Positions 54,651-63,841 are shown, numbered from the stretch's first letter. The stretch is 64,000 nucleotides of DNA from Zunongwangia profunda SM-A87 (GCF_000023465.1 NC_014041.1:4207501-4271500), one strand, 5' to 3'. Notes: generated from the letters alone by a model not told the origin. Program-made: numbers and translations.

Positions 54651-55043
54651 TTATATGATTTCTGCATTATAGCCTATCCAAACATCATTACCGATATTAA
54701 TATTCCCTTTTTTCGGATAGTTTTTTCCGTCCATGGCGTTTTCCCAACCTTTCCCAAAAATAGCAAAAGGATAAGTAGATAATGAATCTGTCAAATGATT
54801 TGCGCCATTCATTATGAATTTAACATCAGAAGCAATCATACAGAATTTCCCAATTATTAATTTGTCATCAACAAAATTGAAATGGTATTTTACATTTTTC
54901 TCAAAGTTTTCTATGTTTTCAAAATCATCATAATATGTATAGTCGCCAACAATGATATTGGGGTTCTTCACAACATTTTTTAAGAAACAAAGTCTGTCGT
55001 AATTCTCAAGTGGAAATTTTATATCTTTATCTGGCCCTATCAT
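54651..55043 (-). pseudogene. Truncated Vat/CatB-type hexapeptide acetyltransferase
   Basis: The 130 residues match the start of xenobiotic acetyltransferases (Vat/CatB group): the N-terminal GPDKDIKFPLENYDRLCFL, then IGKFCMIASDVKFIMNGANH and FGKGWENAMDG. The frame stops at GNDVWIGYNAEII, where the family normally continues for ~80 more residues of left-handed beta-helix and C-terminal tail, including acetyl-CoA-binding parts. Low-complexity sequence (TTGAACTTTTAAACTTTAAAC) follows the stop. The gene is most likely inactive for streptogramin- or chloramphenicol-type resistance. Confidence 0.75.
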
Positions 55044-55233
55044 TTATTTTAATCTGTTTAATTTCGGGTGGTCTTAAATAACGCATAGCGTAATTTTATA
55101 TAGAAAGTTGTTTATGTTTAGCAACACCCGTTTCTCTCCTCCTCTGAAAATCTCTAAAACGTATTAGGTTTTGCCATGAAATGCTTTAAGGAAAGTTCCT
55201 CTCGTGGTTCAACACCCTTACTTAAAATTAGTT

Positions 55234-56211
55234 TTATAATTCCCAAAATTGAATGTTCCCTAAAAGATCTATGGTGACCAATTGGTTTTGATCGCTATTC
55301 ATTGTCATTCCGCTTATACTGCCTTTGTGTTTGGTATAGGTTGCGGCTAAACTTCCTGATGACTTATTCCATTTACGTATTGATTTATCTAATCCATAGG
55401 TATAGATAAATTTAGGGCTTGCCAAGCCTGAAAGTACTTCTAAACTTAAGGGAACGTTGACGATGCTGTCTTTTCGATCTTTTCCGGAGATATGGATGGG
55501 CCAGTCTGGATGTTTTTCCTTATAAAGGACGCTATCTACTTCAGCATTGTAAAAAGCAAACTCCTTACCGCCTATAAGTACTACATTTTTCTCAGCATCT
55601 ACATCGGCTATATGGCCACTACTGTTCAAAGAAGCCATGTCATTTGTTTTATAATTCCAGCGAATGATTTTACTCTTTCCGTCAAAATAAATATCCCCGT
55701 TATCGGCTATGTATTTTGGACGCATTTGTTGTAATTCTGTTGGGGTCTCCAAGAGTTTATAATCATTTTTAAGATCCCATATATAATGATTTCCTTTATA
55801 GTCGAATGTTCCCAGAAGTCCGCTTTGCTCATTATAGCAAAGTTGAGATGCCCAGGTCTGTTGAATAGGTAAGGTTCCCGTGACTGCACCGGTTGATGCA
55901 TTGATGATGACCACTCCAGAATTTAAAGTTGCAGCATAGAGTTCATCACTTTGGGCATTATAAACCAGGCTGTATATTTCATCATCAATACTTGCGATTT
56001 GTTTTCTGTTTTCTTTATTATTGATGAGCTCATATATTTTTCCGCTATAGGTGGAAACAAAAACAGTATCACGGTTTGATTTGTAAAGGACATCGGTATA
56101 GGTAACCGGATTGATACTAGTGAATTTATTTTTCTTTATGGTGATTTTTTGTTCACAGTTGGTGAAAAATAGAACTGTAAGAATGAGTACGGTAATTTTA
56201 TAAAATTTCAT
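55234..56211 (-). CDS. WD40-like beta-propeller lipoprotein
   Basis: This 325-residue protein starts with a signal ending in FFTNC (Cys 19), a lipobox. The rest is a series of about six blades with YxxDLKN, IRWNYKT and IRKWNKSSGSLAATYTKHKGS-like repeats, ending in NIQFWEL, in the manner of WD40 propellers. It probably serves as a binding scaffold in the periplasm or at the membrane. It starts 4 bp after the adjacent 164-residue gene, so the two form an operon. Function unknown. Confidence 0.65.
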   Translation of the reverse strand: MKFYKITVLILTVLFFTNCEQKITIKKNKFTSINPVTYTDVLYKSNRDTVFVSTYSGKIYELINNKENRKQIASIDDEIYSLVYNAQSDELYAATLNSGVVIINASTGAVTGTLPIQQTWASQLCYNEQSGLLGTFDYKGNHYIWDLKNDYKLLETPTELQQMRPKYIADNGDIYFDGKSKIIRWNYKTNDMASLNSSGHIADVDAEKNVVLIGGKEFAFYNAEVDSVLYKEKHPDWPIHISGKDRKDSIVNVPLSLEVLSGLASPKFIYTYGLDKSIRKWNKSSGSLAATYTKHKGSISGMTMNSDQNQLVTIDLLGNIQFWEL

Positions 56212-56215
56212 TGCA

Positions 56216-56710
56216 TTAATTGCTTTCTATTAGACTTTGTTTTTTTCCGTTGTCTGAAACATCCAACCAGGTTCCGTCATCAGAAGCGCCAAGATTAATC
56301 TGGTTTCCATTTTTACCCCACATTTTTAGCGTGGATGCTCCTTGAGGCTCGGCCATAAATAAAACACGTTGGGAAATTTTGGAATCCAGGGTTAAAAATA
56401 TATTTCCATAAGAATCGTCGGTGACATAACCTCCACGTTCCTGACCTTCGTGATCGTAAAGCATCACACCGGAAACACCGGAATTGTCTCCTCTATAAAA
56501 CCGATACCCAAAGGATTGTGGCGGTGGTAGGTGTGTACCTATAATCACGCGTTCCACCCCAGTGGAATCAGTTAGCACAAGGCCCCTCACTTTTAAAACT
56601 TCATTGGAGAGATCTATTTCTACATTATTGTTTTTTACAATATAGACCACCAGACCGGCCGTAACAAATAGGTTGAGAACTAATAGAGATTTTAATACCG
56701 TATTTTTCAT
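56216..56710 (-). CDS. Membrane-anchored hypothetical protein
   Basis: The 164-residue protein has one N-terminal helix (SLLVLNLFVTAGLVVYIV) and an extended beta-rich exported domain (EVLKVRGLVLTDSTGVERVIIG, SGVMLYDHEGQERGGYVTD, LKMWGKNGNQINLG). It is upstream of and coupled to the propeller lipoprotein (4-bp gap). Similar short proteins of this layout are known as uncharacterised envelope proteins. Without a search I cannot name a family. Confidence 0.55.
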   Translation of the reverse strand: MKNTVLKSLLVLNLFVTAGLVVYIVKNNNVEIDLSNEVLKVRGLVLTDSTGVERVIIGTHLPPPQSFGYRFYRGDNSGVSGVMLYDHEGQERGGYVTDDSYGNIFLTLDSKISQRVLFMAEPQGASTLKMWGKNGNQINLGASDDGTWLDVSDNGKKQSLIESN

Positions 56711-56877
56711 TGCTTGAGTTTTTCAATCTTAAAAAAACTAAAATAACAAGTACTGGTGAAGTAAACAAAGGGATTACAAAGGTTATTGCTAGTGCTACTC
56801 CATAAGGAATAAAGTTATCCCTATTTACGCTTTTTGTTAATTTTTCTGATTTTTGAAGCTTTGCTAAGCTTTATAAG

Positions 56878-56913
56878 AAAACCGCTTCTCCTGATGATTA
56901 TGAAAGCGGTTTT
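56878..56913 (-). terminator. Terminator downstream of the GNAT gene
   Basis: AAAACCGCTT at 56878-56887 pairs with AAGCGGTTTT at 56904-56913. It lies 46 bases past the stop of the minus-strand acetyltransferase gene. Confidence 0.65.
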
Positions 56914-56958
56914 TATGCTGAAATTAAGTGACTGGATTTGAAAAGGGTTATATAGGTT

Positions 56959-57417
56959 TTATTCTACATTAAGAAAGAATCGTTCTTTTGATTTTCCTAC
57001 GGCTCCGATTCTTTTATAAAATTTTATAGCTCTTTTATTGAATTCTGGTGTTTGCCATTGGATCATTGCACAACCTAGTTTTTGGGCTTCTTCTTTAATC
57101 TTGTCCATTATTTTTTCCCCAATACCAAAGCCTCTTGATTCTTCTGTCATAAACAGGCAATCCATATAGATATAATTCGTAGCATCCCAGGTTGAAAATT
57201 GCTTCATATAGGCAGTATAACCTATAAGGCGACCTTCTTTCTCTACCACCAGGCAGTATAGACTTGGATGATCTGAGAACAGATGTTTATTCAATAATTC
57301 TTCTTTTTGTTGAACATCATAGTCGGCCTTTTCATAATCTGCGTGAAGCTTGCATAAATTCACTAATTGCAATAAATCCTTTTTTTGTACAAAACGTATT
57401 TTTGGTTCATTCATCAT
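56959..57417 (-). CDS. GNAT family N-acetyltransferase
   Basis: This 152-residue protein has the GNAT fold: the acetyl-CoA loop is ESRGFGIGEKIMDKIKEEA, preceded by TNYIYMDCLFM and followed by QWQTPEFNKRAIKFYKRIGA. It acetylates an unidentified amine. It overlaps the upstream gene by 4 bp (ATGA-type junction), so the two genes are translated together, and a terminator follows. Confidence 0.85.
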   Translation of the reverse strand: MMNEPKIRFVQKKDLLQLVNLCKLHADYEKADYDVQQKEELLNKHLFSDHPSLYCLVVEKEGRLIGYTAYMKQFSTWDATNYIYMDCLFMTEESRGFGIGEKIMDKIKEEAQKLGCAMIQWQTPEFNKRAIKFYKRIGAVGKSKERFFLNVE

Positions 57418-57875
57418 AGCTCTATACTAATCGTATCGTTTAAATATTCTTTAAAATGGGGGTTGGGTATTTGTTTTAGCACATTCTTGATCCACGAGAT
57501 CCTTTCGTGATTAATTATTTCTAATTCCCAAATACAGGGAGCGAGTCCGTCACCGGATATTTTTTCAAATTCATTGGGTTTTTCGGGATTCGTCATAAAT
57601 ATATGAGTATTCAGCATATTTTTCCCGACCCACCAATTAATCAATGAAAATATGCCTTCTGTCCCGGCGTGTAAAATCAAAAATGCGATCTTATCGTTCG
57701 TAGCATCGAAACTGTTTTCTTGTTGAAACCAGCTGGGAAGTTGGCTAATAACACTTTTATAGAAAAGCGGATGGTCAAATGCTCCATTCTTGGAAATGGT
57801 ATATACTTTTACTTGCCAAGTACCTATTTCTACTATTTCTTTAAATTTAATTTTTCTTGTTTTATAATTTTCCAT
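57414..57875 (-). CDS. Hypothetical protein in operon with GNAT
   Basis: I do not recognise this 153-residue cytoplasmic protein. It has no signal or membrane segment. Conserved-looking stretches are HAGTEGIFSLINWWVGKNMLNTH and LAPCIWELEIINHERISW. Its 3' end overlaps the GNAT start by 4 bp. The pairing suggests that the protein and the acetyltransferase act on the same process, perhaps as substrate or regulator, but this is inference. Confidence 0.6.
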   Translation of the reverse strand: MENYKTRKIKFKEIVEIGTWQVKVYTISKNGAFDHPLFYKSVISQLPSWFQQENSFDATNDKIAFLILHAGTEGIFSLINWWVGKNMLNTHIFMTNPEKPNEFEKISGDGLAPCIWELEIINHERISWIKNVLKQIPNPHFKEYLNDTISIEL

Positions 57876-58260
57876 TTCAATGTTCAGTTTTACAGAAAGT
57901 CCGATTTCTAATTATCGCCATTTAGTGTGGCGCTAACTATGAATCTATAAAATACATTTCATTTTTTATACCCCATATGGCATTAAGAAATTAAAATCGG
58001 CCCGGTTGAATGATTTTGTAAGTAGAACAAAGCAAAATTATATCGAGAACTTAATTTTAGCTTCAAGTCGTATTATCGATATTAAAATAATAACCAATTT
58101 TTACGCGAAGTGGCAGACTTGAAGCTACCATAATAAAATGCATTAGGGTTGATCTCTTTTACTTTTCTGAATACTATCTACAGATCTAACGTAACTAAGT
58201 TTCCATTTTTTTAGATGAGTAACTCGTGTAAATGCTACCGTTATTTTAAGTATTTTTATC
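57876..58260. other. Gene-free interval with a long inverted repeat
   Basis: About 385 AT-rich bases without a plausible gene. The notable feature is the inverted repeat at 58058-58069 and 58116-58127 described separately. A plus-strand and minus-strand reading gives only short shadows. Confidence 0.5.
58058..58127. repeat. 12-bp inverted repeat spaced by 46 bases
   Basis: TAGCTTCAAGTC at 58058-58069 and GACTTGAAGCTA at 58116-58127 are perfect reverse complements. They bound a 46-base AT-rich centre. The layout resembles a very short MITE-like element or the stem of a structured RNA. Confidence 0.5.
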
Positions 58261-58842
58261 CTATCTAAATTGTTTGGGTTTTTGGCCTTTACCCGCAAGT
58301 TCTGCCAGCTCGTTGATTCGTTTTTGTCTTGTTTCTTGCCTTTTAGCGGAAATGATCCAATACAGTAGCATTTTTTTATTGGACTTGCTAAGCCCATCAA
58401 AATATTCTAAAGCGTTTTTATAACCGGCCAGGGCTTGTTTTAAATCCTCCGGGAGGATAAGTGCTTCTACCTGATCTAAAATAGTCCAGGAACCGTTTTG
58501 TTTTGCTCTTTCTACTGCTTTAAAACCTGCCTTGGTCATTTGGTTAGTTGAGATTAATTTTTCAATTTTCTCTTTATTGATTTTACTCCAGGTGCTATTG
58601 GGTTTTCGTTGGCAAAAGTATTGCTTATAGCTTTCTTTGTCTATGCTTTCGACTTTGCTATCTATCCAGCCAAAACATAGGGCTTCGTCTACGGCATCAC
58701 TCCAGGAAATGGTTTTTCTGTCCGATTGTTTTTTATAAAAAACCAACCAAACAGCATCTTTACGGTGATGGTTGTTAAATAGCCATTCACGCCAATGCTG
58801 TTTATTCTTTGGATAAAATAATTCGAGTTCTTGTTTGTTCAC
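58261..58842 (-). CDS. YdeI/OmpD-associated family protein
   Basis: The 193-residue protein matches the YdeI/OmpD-associated family: it starts NKQELELFYPKNKQHWREWL, continues WLVFYKKQSDRKTISWSDAVDEALCFGWIDSK and ends with YFDGLSKSNKKMLLYWIISAKRQETRQKRI. The family is widespread and of uncertain function; members in other phyla carry DUF1801/DUF1905 partners. It lies upstream of no other gene on its strand within 250 bp, so it seems monocistronic. Confidence 0.85.
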   Translation of the reverse strand: MNKQELELFYPKNKQHWREWLFNNHHRKDAVWLVFYKKQSDRKTISWSDAVDEALCFGWIDSKVESIDKESYKQYFCQRKPNSTWSKINKEKIEKLISTNQMTKAGFKAVERAKQNGSWTILDQVEALILPEDLKQALAGYKNALEYFDGLSKSNKKMLLYWIISAKRQETRQKRINELAELAGKGQKPKQFR

Positions 58843-58899
58843 TTTTCTTATTTTTCATTGCGGTCATTATGTGGGAGAACACTATGACCGCTGTTCTAT

Positions 58900-59403
58900 T
58901 TACTGGTTGGCTATTGTTAAGCTAAAGAATAAAAAATCGGTTGAAGGGATTTCTGTAAAACCTAATTGGTGGGCCATGCTAATAATTTGTCCGCGGTGAT
59001 AGGTCCCGTGATTAAACAAATGTTGCAGATATTCGGCAACTGAAATATTGGCTTCAAACCAAGGTGTTTTGATATAGCTATTTTGGATTAGTGCTTCATC
59101 TGATAACTGATTTACTTTTTCAACAATGACCGCTGAACGGTGAAGTACCCCCTCAAATACTTCCTGAGAATTCAGGTCTTGCACCCCATAACGGTTAACG
59201 GCATCCTGATTTTTAAAAAGATGAGCACACCACATTTCCTCAATCGCCCAAATATGATTTAAAGTGGGGAGCACTCCTTTAAAACTTGAGGGCACTTCTT
59301 TTTGGAGTTCTGCTTCGGGTTGATTGCTTAACCAGTTTACCAATTGCCGGTTAGCACTTAAATTGTAAGCGGAATAATCTGTGATCATTTTTTTAAGATT
59401 CAT
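58900..59403 (-). CDS. DinB family protein
   Basis: This 167-residue four-helix protein belongs to the DinB/YfiT superfamily of putative metal-dependent enzymes. The metal-binding histidines lie in LNHIWAIEEMW and in HLFNHGTYHRGQI, which is the typical HxxxH arrangement. Roles include thiol-dependent transferases such as bacillithiol transferases; the true substrate here is unknown. It is downstream of a YafY/WYL regulator on the same strand with 70 bp between. Confidence 0.85.
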   Translation of the reverse strand: MNLKKMITDYSAYNLSANRQLVNWLSNQPEAELQKEVPSSFKGVLPTLNHIWAIEEMWCAHLFKNQDAVNRYGVQDLNSQEVFEGVLHRSAVIVEKVNQLSDEALIQNSYIKTPWFEANISVAEYLQHLFNHGTYHRGQIISMAHQLGFTEIPSTDFLFFSLTIANQ

Positions 59404-59473
59404 TTTATGCTTTTTTAAATTAATACTGGTTCAAAGCTAAAATGAGTGAATGACAAGGGTATGTCAGGGGTGA

Positions 59474-60169
59474 TTATTGATCGTGATTTTTATCAAAAAA
59501 TTCTTGTAGAGTCATTTGATGGGGTTCAAATTTCTCCGTTAAGAGCTGTAATTTTTTAATTCGGTCTAAACGGAAATACCTAAATTCTTTTCGCAATCGA
59601 CATTTAGCCAATAACAACCAGTTTTCTGTACTTAACAATGCAAATGGCTCTATAATGCGTGTTGTTGTTTTTCCTTCCGCATTGATGTAATCGATTTTGG
59701 TTTGCAAAAAATTGGTCAGTGCAAATTGCAGGTCAGATAAATTGCTGCTGTTTCTTTCCAGGCTTTTAATTTGCTCAAACTGTGTTCTTTCAGAAAGTAG
59801 GTTTGCTTTGTCTTTTTGGCTATAACGCAACACGGCTTTTATTTTTTCAATGGCCGCTGAATAATCTCTTATAAAAGAGGTGTCTTTATTTTTAAGGACC
59901 AGTTGCTCTGCAATGATCAACGCATTGGCCTGGGCTTCAGTAAACATCAATGGCGGAATGGTATAACCTTCCATTAGTAGATAGCCTTTACCCTCTTCTG
60001 TGATGATGGGTACGCCTGCCTGTTCTAAGGCCCGAATGTCACGATAGATAGTTCTAACGCTTACCGAAAATTTGCTCGCTAAGGCTGTGGCTGTGACTAA
60101 GCGTTTTGTTTGCAACTGGGTAAGTATGGCTGTAAGCCGTGAAAGTCTTGTGGTGTCGTTCAAGTTCAT
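59474..60169 (-). CDS. YafY-like HTH/WYL-domain regulator
   Basis: The 231-residue protein has an N-terminal winged helix (TRLSRLTAILTQLQTKRLVTA and SVSVRTIYRDIRALEQAGVPI) and a central-to-C-terminal WYL-type domain (IEPFALLSTENWLLLAKCRLRKEFRYFRLDRIKKL). WYL domains bind ligands or nucleic acids. The downstream DinB-like gene is a plausible target, as this pairing is common in Bacteroidota. The 213-bp gap upstream carries no visible feature. Confidence 0.88.
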   Translation of the reverse strand: MNLNDTTRLSRLTAILTQLQTKRLVTATALASKFSVSVRTIYRDIRALEQAGVPIITEEGKGYLLMEGYTIPPLMFTEAQANALIIAEQLVLKNKDTSFIRDYSAAIEKIKAVLRYSQKDKANLLSERTQFEQIKSLERNSSNLSDLQFALTNFLQTKIDYINAEGKTTTRIIEPFALLSTENWLLLAKCRLRKEFRYFRLDRIKKLQLLTEKFEPHQMTLQEFFDKNHDQ

Positions 60170-60382
60170 TCGATAGTTCGTAGTGCTTTTTTAAGGGCGT
60201 ACTATAAGTTGCTAAAAGTATTGGGGTTATTTTCTTATAAAACTAACTAAAAATCCTCGTTCCCAATTCTGATTGGTCTTAAAATACTTATAGAAAACTA
60301 TGATTGTTTTTTGAGTTTTGTTGCTTTTGCTCAGGTTATACGGTTGCGGTATTTGGTGATTTTTGAAGGATATATGTTTCAT

Positions 60383-61045
60383 TTATTTTAGTTTCTTTAG
60401 AATAAACTGGTGCGTTACATAGGCTGTAGCTAATGAAATTAAAAGCCCTACCAATGTTCCCCAATATATCCCAACCGAAGTGTACAACAATCTTATGGCG
60501 ATTATATAAGACATTACGTTTATAAATCCACTTATTAATAATGCTTTTGCTAATCCTATAGCTATCTTTGCACCACGACTCTTATGTAAAATAATGAGAG
60601 TGGAAACAAAAACTGCTGGAAAAGAGGCCAAAATCCCTCCAAATAACGGACTTAAAAATTTGGAAGCCAGAACGGCTGCACCAATAATTATCCCTGCAAA
60701 AAGGGCTCTTGCTAAAAGATTTAAACCCTTATATTCGGTTTTTTGTCCTACCACCGATAATGCACTGAATGTTTTCTCAAAGAGAATAGTACTTACTATA
60801 AGGACTACTATACAAATACCCAGCCCCCAACTAAAGTTATTAAAGTCTAAGAGGATGATAAGATAAGAGATGCCAAACCATACTAATAATGCTGCTCCCA
60901 TTGATAACCACAAGCCCTTTTTGGATAGCGCTGCATAGACCAACATAAAAGGGCCGTTTGCAGCGAAGGCTAATGGAACAACAGATGTGGATGCTACGAC
61001 ACTTTCCACTCCCTGACTTAAGCCTATAAAAAATAATGCAATCAC
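60383..61045 (-). CDS. DUF3147-like membrane protein, start uncertain
   Basis: This is a 220-residue membrane protein with about seven helices, and the central segment PLFGGILASFPAVFVSTLIIL resembles DUF3147. The listed start is a GTG (at 61043-61045). The open frame runs further upstream for about 20 codons (LTFIGFIGND, then SYSIDNVV) without an ATG, GTG or TTG in a good place. The real N-terminus may therefore be longer, or the gene may have lost its 5' end. Function unknown. Confidence 0.6.
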   Translation of the reverse strand: MIALFFIGLSQGVESVVASTSVVPLAFAANGPFMLVYAALSKKGLWLSMGAALLVWFGISYLIILLDFNNFSWGLGICIVVLIVSTILFEKTFSALSVVGQKTEYKGLNLLARALFAGIIIGAAVLASKFLSPLFGGILASFPAVFVSTLIILHKSRGAKIAIGLAKALLISGFINVMSYIIAIRLLYTSVGIYWGTLVGLLISLATAYVTHQFILKKLK

Positions 61046-61196
61046 TACGTTGTCGATGGAATAGCTAGTTATATCGTTTCCTATAAATCCAATAAAAGTT
61101 AGTATTATTTTCTATACTAGTGTAAATTAGTACCAATTAATCTAAAACGTGTTAAGCTTGGTGTACCTATACTTAAACTGATATAATTAAATAGTA

Positions 61197-61667
61197 ATGG
61201 GAAATAGTTTCATCAAATGGAAAACACTGGTACGATGGTGCGCTATACTTTATGGGGTTTATTCGTTTTTCTTGCTTATCGAAGTGCTGGATTTTCTATC
61301 GTTACTTCATACGAAAACTCCAAATCAAACACCTACTTATACACTTATAAACGTAGTGTATGTTATTATAGAAATGATTATCTGTTTGGTAATGACTTTT
61401 TATTATGCCGTATTGCCTTTACCCACATTTTCGAAGTCGTATAGAAAAACCTTATATGGTGGACTGTTAGTTTTGGTGTTCCGAATTGTAATGGTGTATT
61501 ACTTGTACATTTATACAACTCCCGAATATAGATGGGTCCCCTACATTTATAAAACTGCTAATGCACTTAGTGATTTTATGCGAATTGTATTTTTGCCTTT
61601 ACCGATTATTATGGGGGTAATCGCTTCTTGGTTTTGGTGGAAGAATAGGAAAAATCTACATCCGTAA
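61197..61667 (+). CDS. Hypothetical membrane protein with four helices
   Basis: I do not recognise this 156-residue protein. Four membrane segments are visible: WCAILYGVYSFFLLIEVLDF, LINVVYVIIEMIICLVMTFY, LYGGLLVLVFRIVMVYYLYI and FLPLPIIMGVIASWFWW. It ends with a basic tail (KNRKNLHP). It is the only plus-strand gene in this stretch, divergent from the DUF3147-like gene. Confidence 0.6.
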   Translation: MGNSFIKWKTLVRWCAILYGVYSFFLLIEVLDFLSLLHTKTPNQTPTYTLINVVYVIIEMIICLVMTFYYAVLPLPTFSKSYRKTLYGGLLVLVFRIVMVYYLYIYTTPEYRWVPYIYKTANALSDFMRIVFLPLPIIMGVIASWFWWKNRKNLHP

Positions 61668-61718
61668 TTAGTTATAAAAAATCACGAATTATAAGTGTAG
61701 TCTTTAATGGATCACGAC

Positions 61719-62195
61719 TTATTCCATCTTTTTATAGACTATTTTATAATCGGCTTCTGTATTGGTGCTGTAACCACTTAAAATCAAGGTCTCATTTTCA
61801 ATTTTTAATTTTTCACAGCGTTGCTCTTCGGTTAAACTAAGGATGATCGTGTTCTTATCAACCTCTTTTATATTATTCACCTGGAAAGGGCATTTATTTG
61901 AAATTTCGAATGCTTTGAATGTTGGTGGCTCCACTACTCCTTCTTCTGTGAATTTAACTTCTTGTCCGCTAATTTCCATCATTCGATAAGGATATTCCGA
62001 TTCTTTCCATTTCCCCTGAATATTTTTAACCACCTCATCTTTATTGAGTGGTGAAGAGAAATTTGCTTCGTCACCTGTTTGTTCGATTGCTGACTCATTT
62101 TTAGGGGATTGATGCTCATCAGACGTTTTAGTTGCATCTTTACAAGCGAAAACACATACTAAGAGTAATCCTAAAAGAAACTGTTTTTTATTCAT
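61719..62195 (-). CDS. Small lipoprotein of unknown function
   Basis: I choose ATG 62193-62195 because it starts a good lipoprotein signal (KKQFLLGLLLVCVFACKD, Cys 18). An upstream in-frame start at 62270 adds an unlikely 25-residue leader. The mature 140-residue protein has an acidic, Ser-rich linker followed by a compact domain (NIQGKWKESEYPYRMMEISG, FTEEGVVEPPTFKAFEIS, IILSLTEEQRC) with a lipocalin-like look. It converges with the four-helix protein gene. Confidence 0.65.
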   Translation of the reverse strand: MNKKQFLLGLLLVCVFACKDATKTSDEHQSPKNESAIEQTGDEANFSSPLNKDEVVKNIQGKWKESEYPYRMMEISGQEVKFTEEGVVEPPTFKAFEISNKCPFQVNNIKEVDKNTIILSLTEEQRCEKLKIENETLILSGYSTNTEADYKIVYKKME

Positions 62196-62381
62196 AGCTT
62201 GGCTTATAAGTTGTTTTAAATAATAGATCCAACGAAACCATTCGACTTCACTCCACGTGAAATGTTCCAATAAAAATAGTCAAATAAAACTCCTGTAGAT
62301 CACCAAAATTGTTATTGTTTTCTAAATAGAAAAGCAGGTTCATGTATAGAAACAAGTGGCAACAATTGATTGCCAAATTTT

Positions 62382-62744
62382 TTAATCTTTTCCAAACCAT
62401 CCCATATGAGTGTTTTTAAAATTGTCTTCATATTTTAGTCCATAACCAAAAATCCGATCCATTGCAGAATGACCGAATAAGATAACACCGGCCAGGCTTA
62501 GCGGTGGTTGATTCCATAAAAACCCCAATAACAGAAGGCTAATTCCTAAAAATTTATGATGAAACAGGTTATAAATCCGAGCGCCTATTTTGGGATTTAT
62601 CAGGTAGCCCAACATCGACAAATCAGGTAAGAGTAAACAGGCAGGGAACACCCACCAGGCATAATCCAGTTGATTAAACAAGAGAAGGGAAAGTAAAAAC
62701 TGCCCTACTTCTTCAAGCTTTATAAGATTGCTCATTTTTATCAT
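62382..62744 (-). CDS. DUF4260 family membrane protein
   Basis: The 120-residue protein matches DUF4260: NLIKLEEVGQFLLSLLLF, WWVFPACLLLPDLSMLGYL, KIGARIYNLFHHKFLGI and the C-terminal HSAMDRIFGYGLKYEDNFKNTHMG. It has three to four helices and histidines that could bind metal, but its function is unknown. It lies 65 bp downstream of a Crp/Fnr-like gene on the same strand, which may regulate it. Confidence 0.85.
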   Translation of the reverse strand: MIKMSNLIKLEEVGQFLLSLLLFNQLDYAWWVFPACLLLPDLSMLGYLINPKIGARIYNLFHHKFLGISLLLLGFLWNQPPLSLAGVILFGHSAMDRIFGYGLKYEDNFKNTHMGWFGKD

Positions 62745-62809
62745 CCTTGCTACATTTAGTTGTTGAGATCAAAGGTCTTCAACTTAAATTCAGCAGCTCT
62801 TGATAAAAA

Positions 62810-63388
62810 TCAAGAATTTTCATTTTGGCGTTTTCGTATTCTACTGAGTGTTTCAGCGGTCATCCCAAGCAAGGAAGCAATGTATTGCAACGGCACTTGA
62901 TTAAATAATTTTTTATTTTGCTGAAAATACAACTCATATCTTTCTTCTGCGGTCATTGATAAATGAGAAAAAATCCGGTCTTCCATCATCATAAAGCACT
63001 TCATTATCAATTGTTTTTCAATCTCATTCCATTTAGGAAATTTCTGGCAAAGTTTAAGGTAATTGGTCTTGGTAATGCTTAGTAATTCGGTTTCTGTAAG
63101 GGCCTGTATGGCCCACCGATTGGGCTGATTAAAAAAGAAGCCCATTACTTCTGTGAGTAGAAAGTTTTGGGTAGAAATCCATTGGGTGATTTCCTTGCCG
63201 TCAGATAAAGTATAAACTCTAAGAATGCCAGATTTTACAAAACTCAATTTGTCACAAGTTTTATCGGTCTGGGTAAAAAATTCATTTTTCTGAAGTTTTT
63301 CTTCCTGAAAATAGGGGCGGATAAAGGCTACTTCCCGGTTTGATAATTGCCCAAAATGTTCTTTTATTAAGGTTTCGAAGTTTTTCAC
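62810..63388 (-). CDS. Crp/Fnr family transcriptional regulator
   Basis: The 192-residue protein has a cyclic-nucleotide-binding-like N-terminal fold (EKLQKNEFFTQTDKTCDKLSFVKSGILRVY) and a C-terminal HTH (QVPLQYIASLLGMTAETLSRIRKRQ). It is of the same small type as the regulator at 45745-46311 but is not a close copy. The adjacent DUF4260 gene is the likely target. Confidence 0.87.
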   Translation of the reverse strand: MKNFETLIKEHFGQLSNREVAFIRPYFQEEKLQKNEFFTQTDKTCDKLSFVKSGILRVYTLSDGKEITQWISTQNFLLTEVMGFFFNQPNRWAIQALTETELLSITKTNYLKLCQKFPKWNEIEKQLIMKCFMMMEDRIFSHLSMTAEERYELYFQQNKKLFNQVPLQYIASLLGMTAETLSRIRKRQNENS

Positions 63389-63426
63389 AATCTATTTTTT
63401 GTATGCAACGCAAGGTGAGGTTTATG

Positions 63427-63609
63427 TTATTTCTTTATGTTTTTTAGCCCAGTTTCAAGTTCATTAATTACTGGTTTCAACTGATAACCAATGTGTGTTA
63501 ATTCATATTCAACACAGGGCGGAACTTCAGCATAAATTTTACGGGTTAAAACTCTATTTTCCTCTAATTTTTTAGTTCTAACGTAAGCATTCTTTCTGTT
63601 CTTTCTCAA
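63427..63609 (-). pseudogene. HxlR-family regulator, C-terminal fragment
   Basis: The 60 residues contain the C-terminal half of an HxlR winged helix: KKLEENRVLTRKIYAEVPPCVEYELTHIGYQLKPVINELE. The N-terminal helices and start are missing, and the ATG used starts in a basic leader that does not match the family. It is a remnant rather than a working gene. A second HxlR gene lies about 230 bp further right. Confidence 0.65.
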
Positions 63610-63841
63610 TGCTTTTTAGTTTTTTGAATGTTATTCTTGTTCTCCAGGCTTAAAATTATTTATTGTTTATCGTAATTTATTATAGCGGGTATTTTCGTCA
63701 TTCCCTTTCGATACTTAGTTTGTGTAGAAAAATCAGCTGCTAAAATTATTTATTCAATTCAAGTAGGTTATAATTTTCCTAAGCTGAAGATCGATCGTGA
63801 TCTAATCAAATTGCCTTTTAAATTGGAAAGAGAAAAAGAAC

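Noticed and set aside
58143..58400. 85-residue minus-strand open frame
   Set aside because: It overlaps the end of the YdeI-like gene in another frame and extends into gene-free sequence. No family features are seen.
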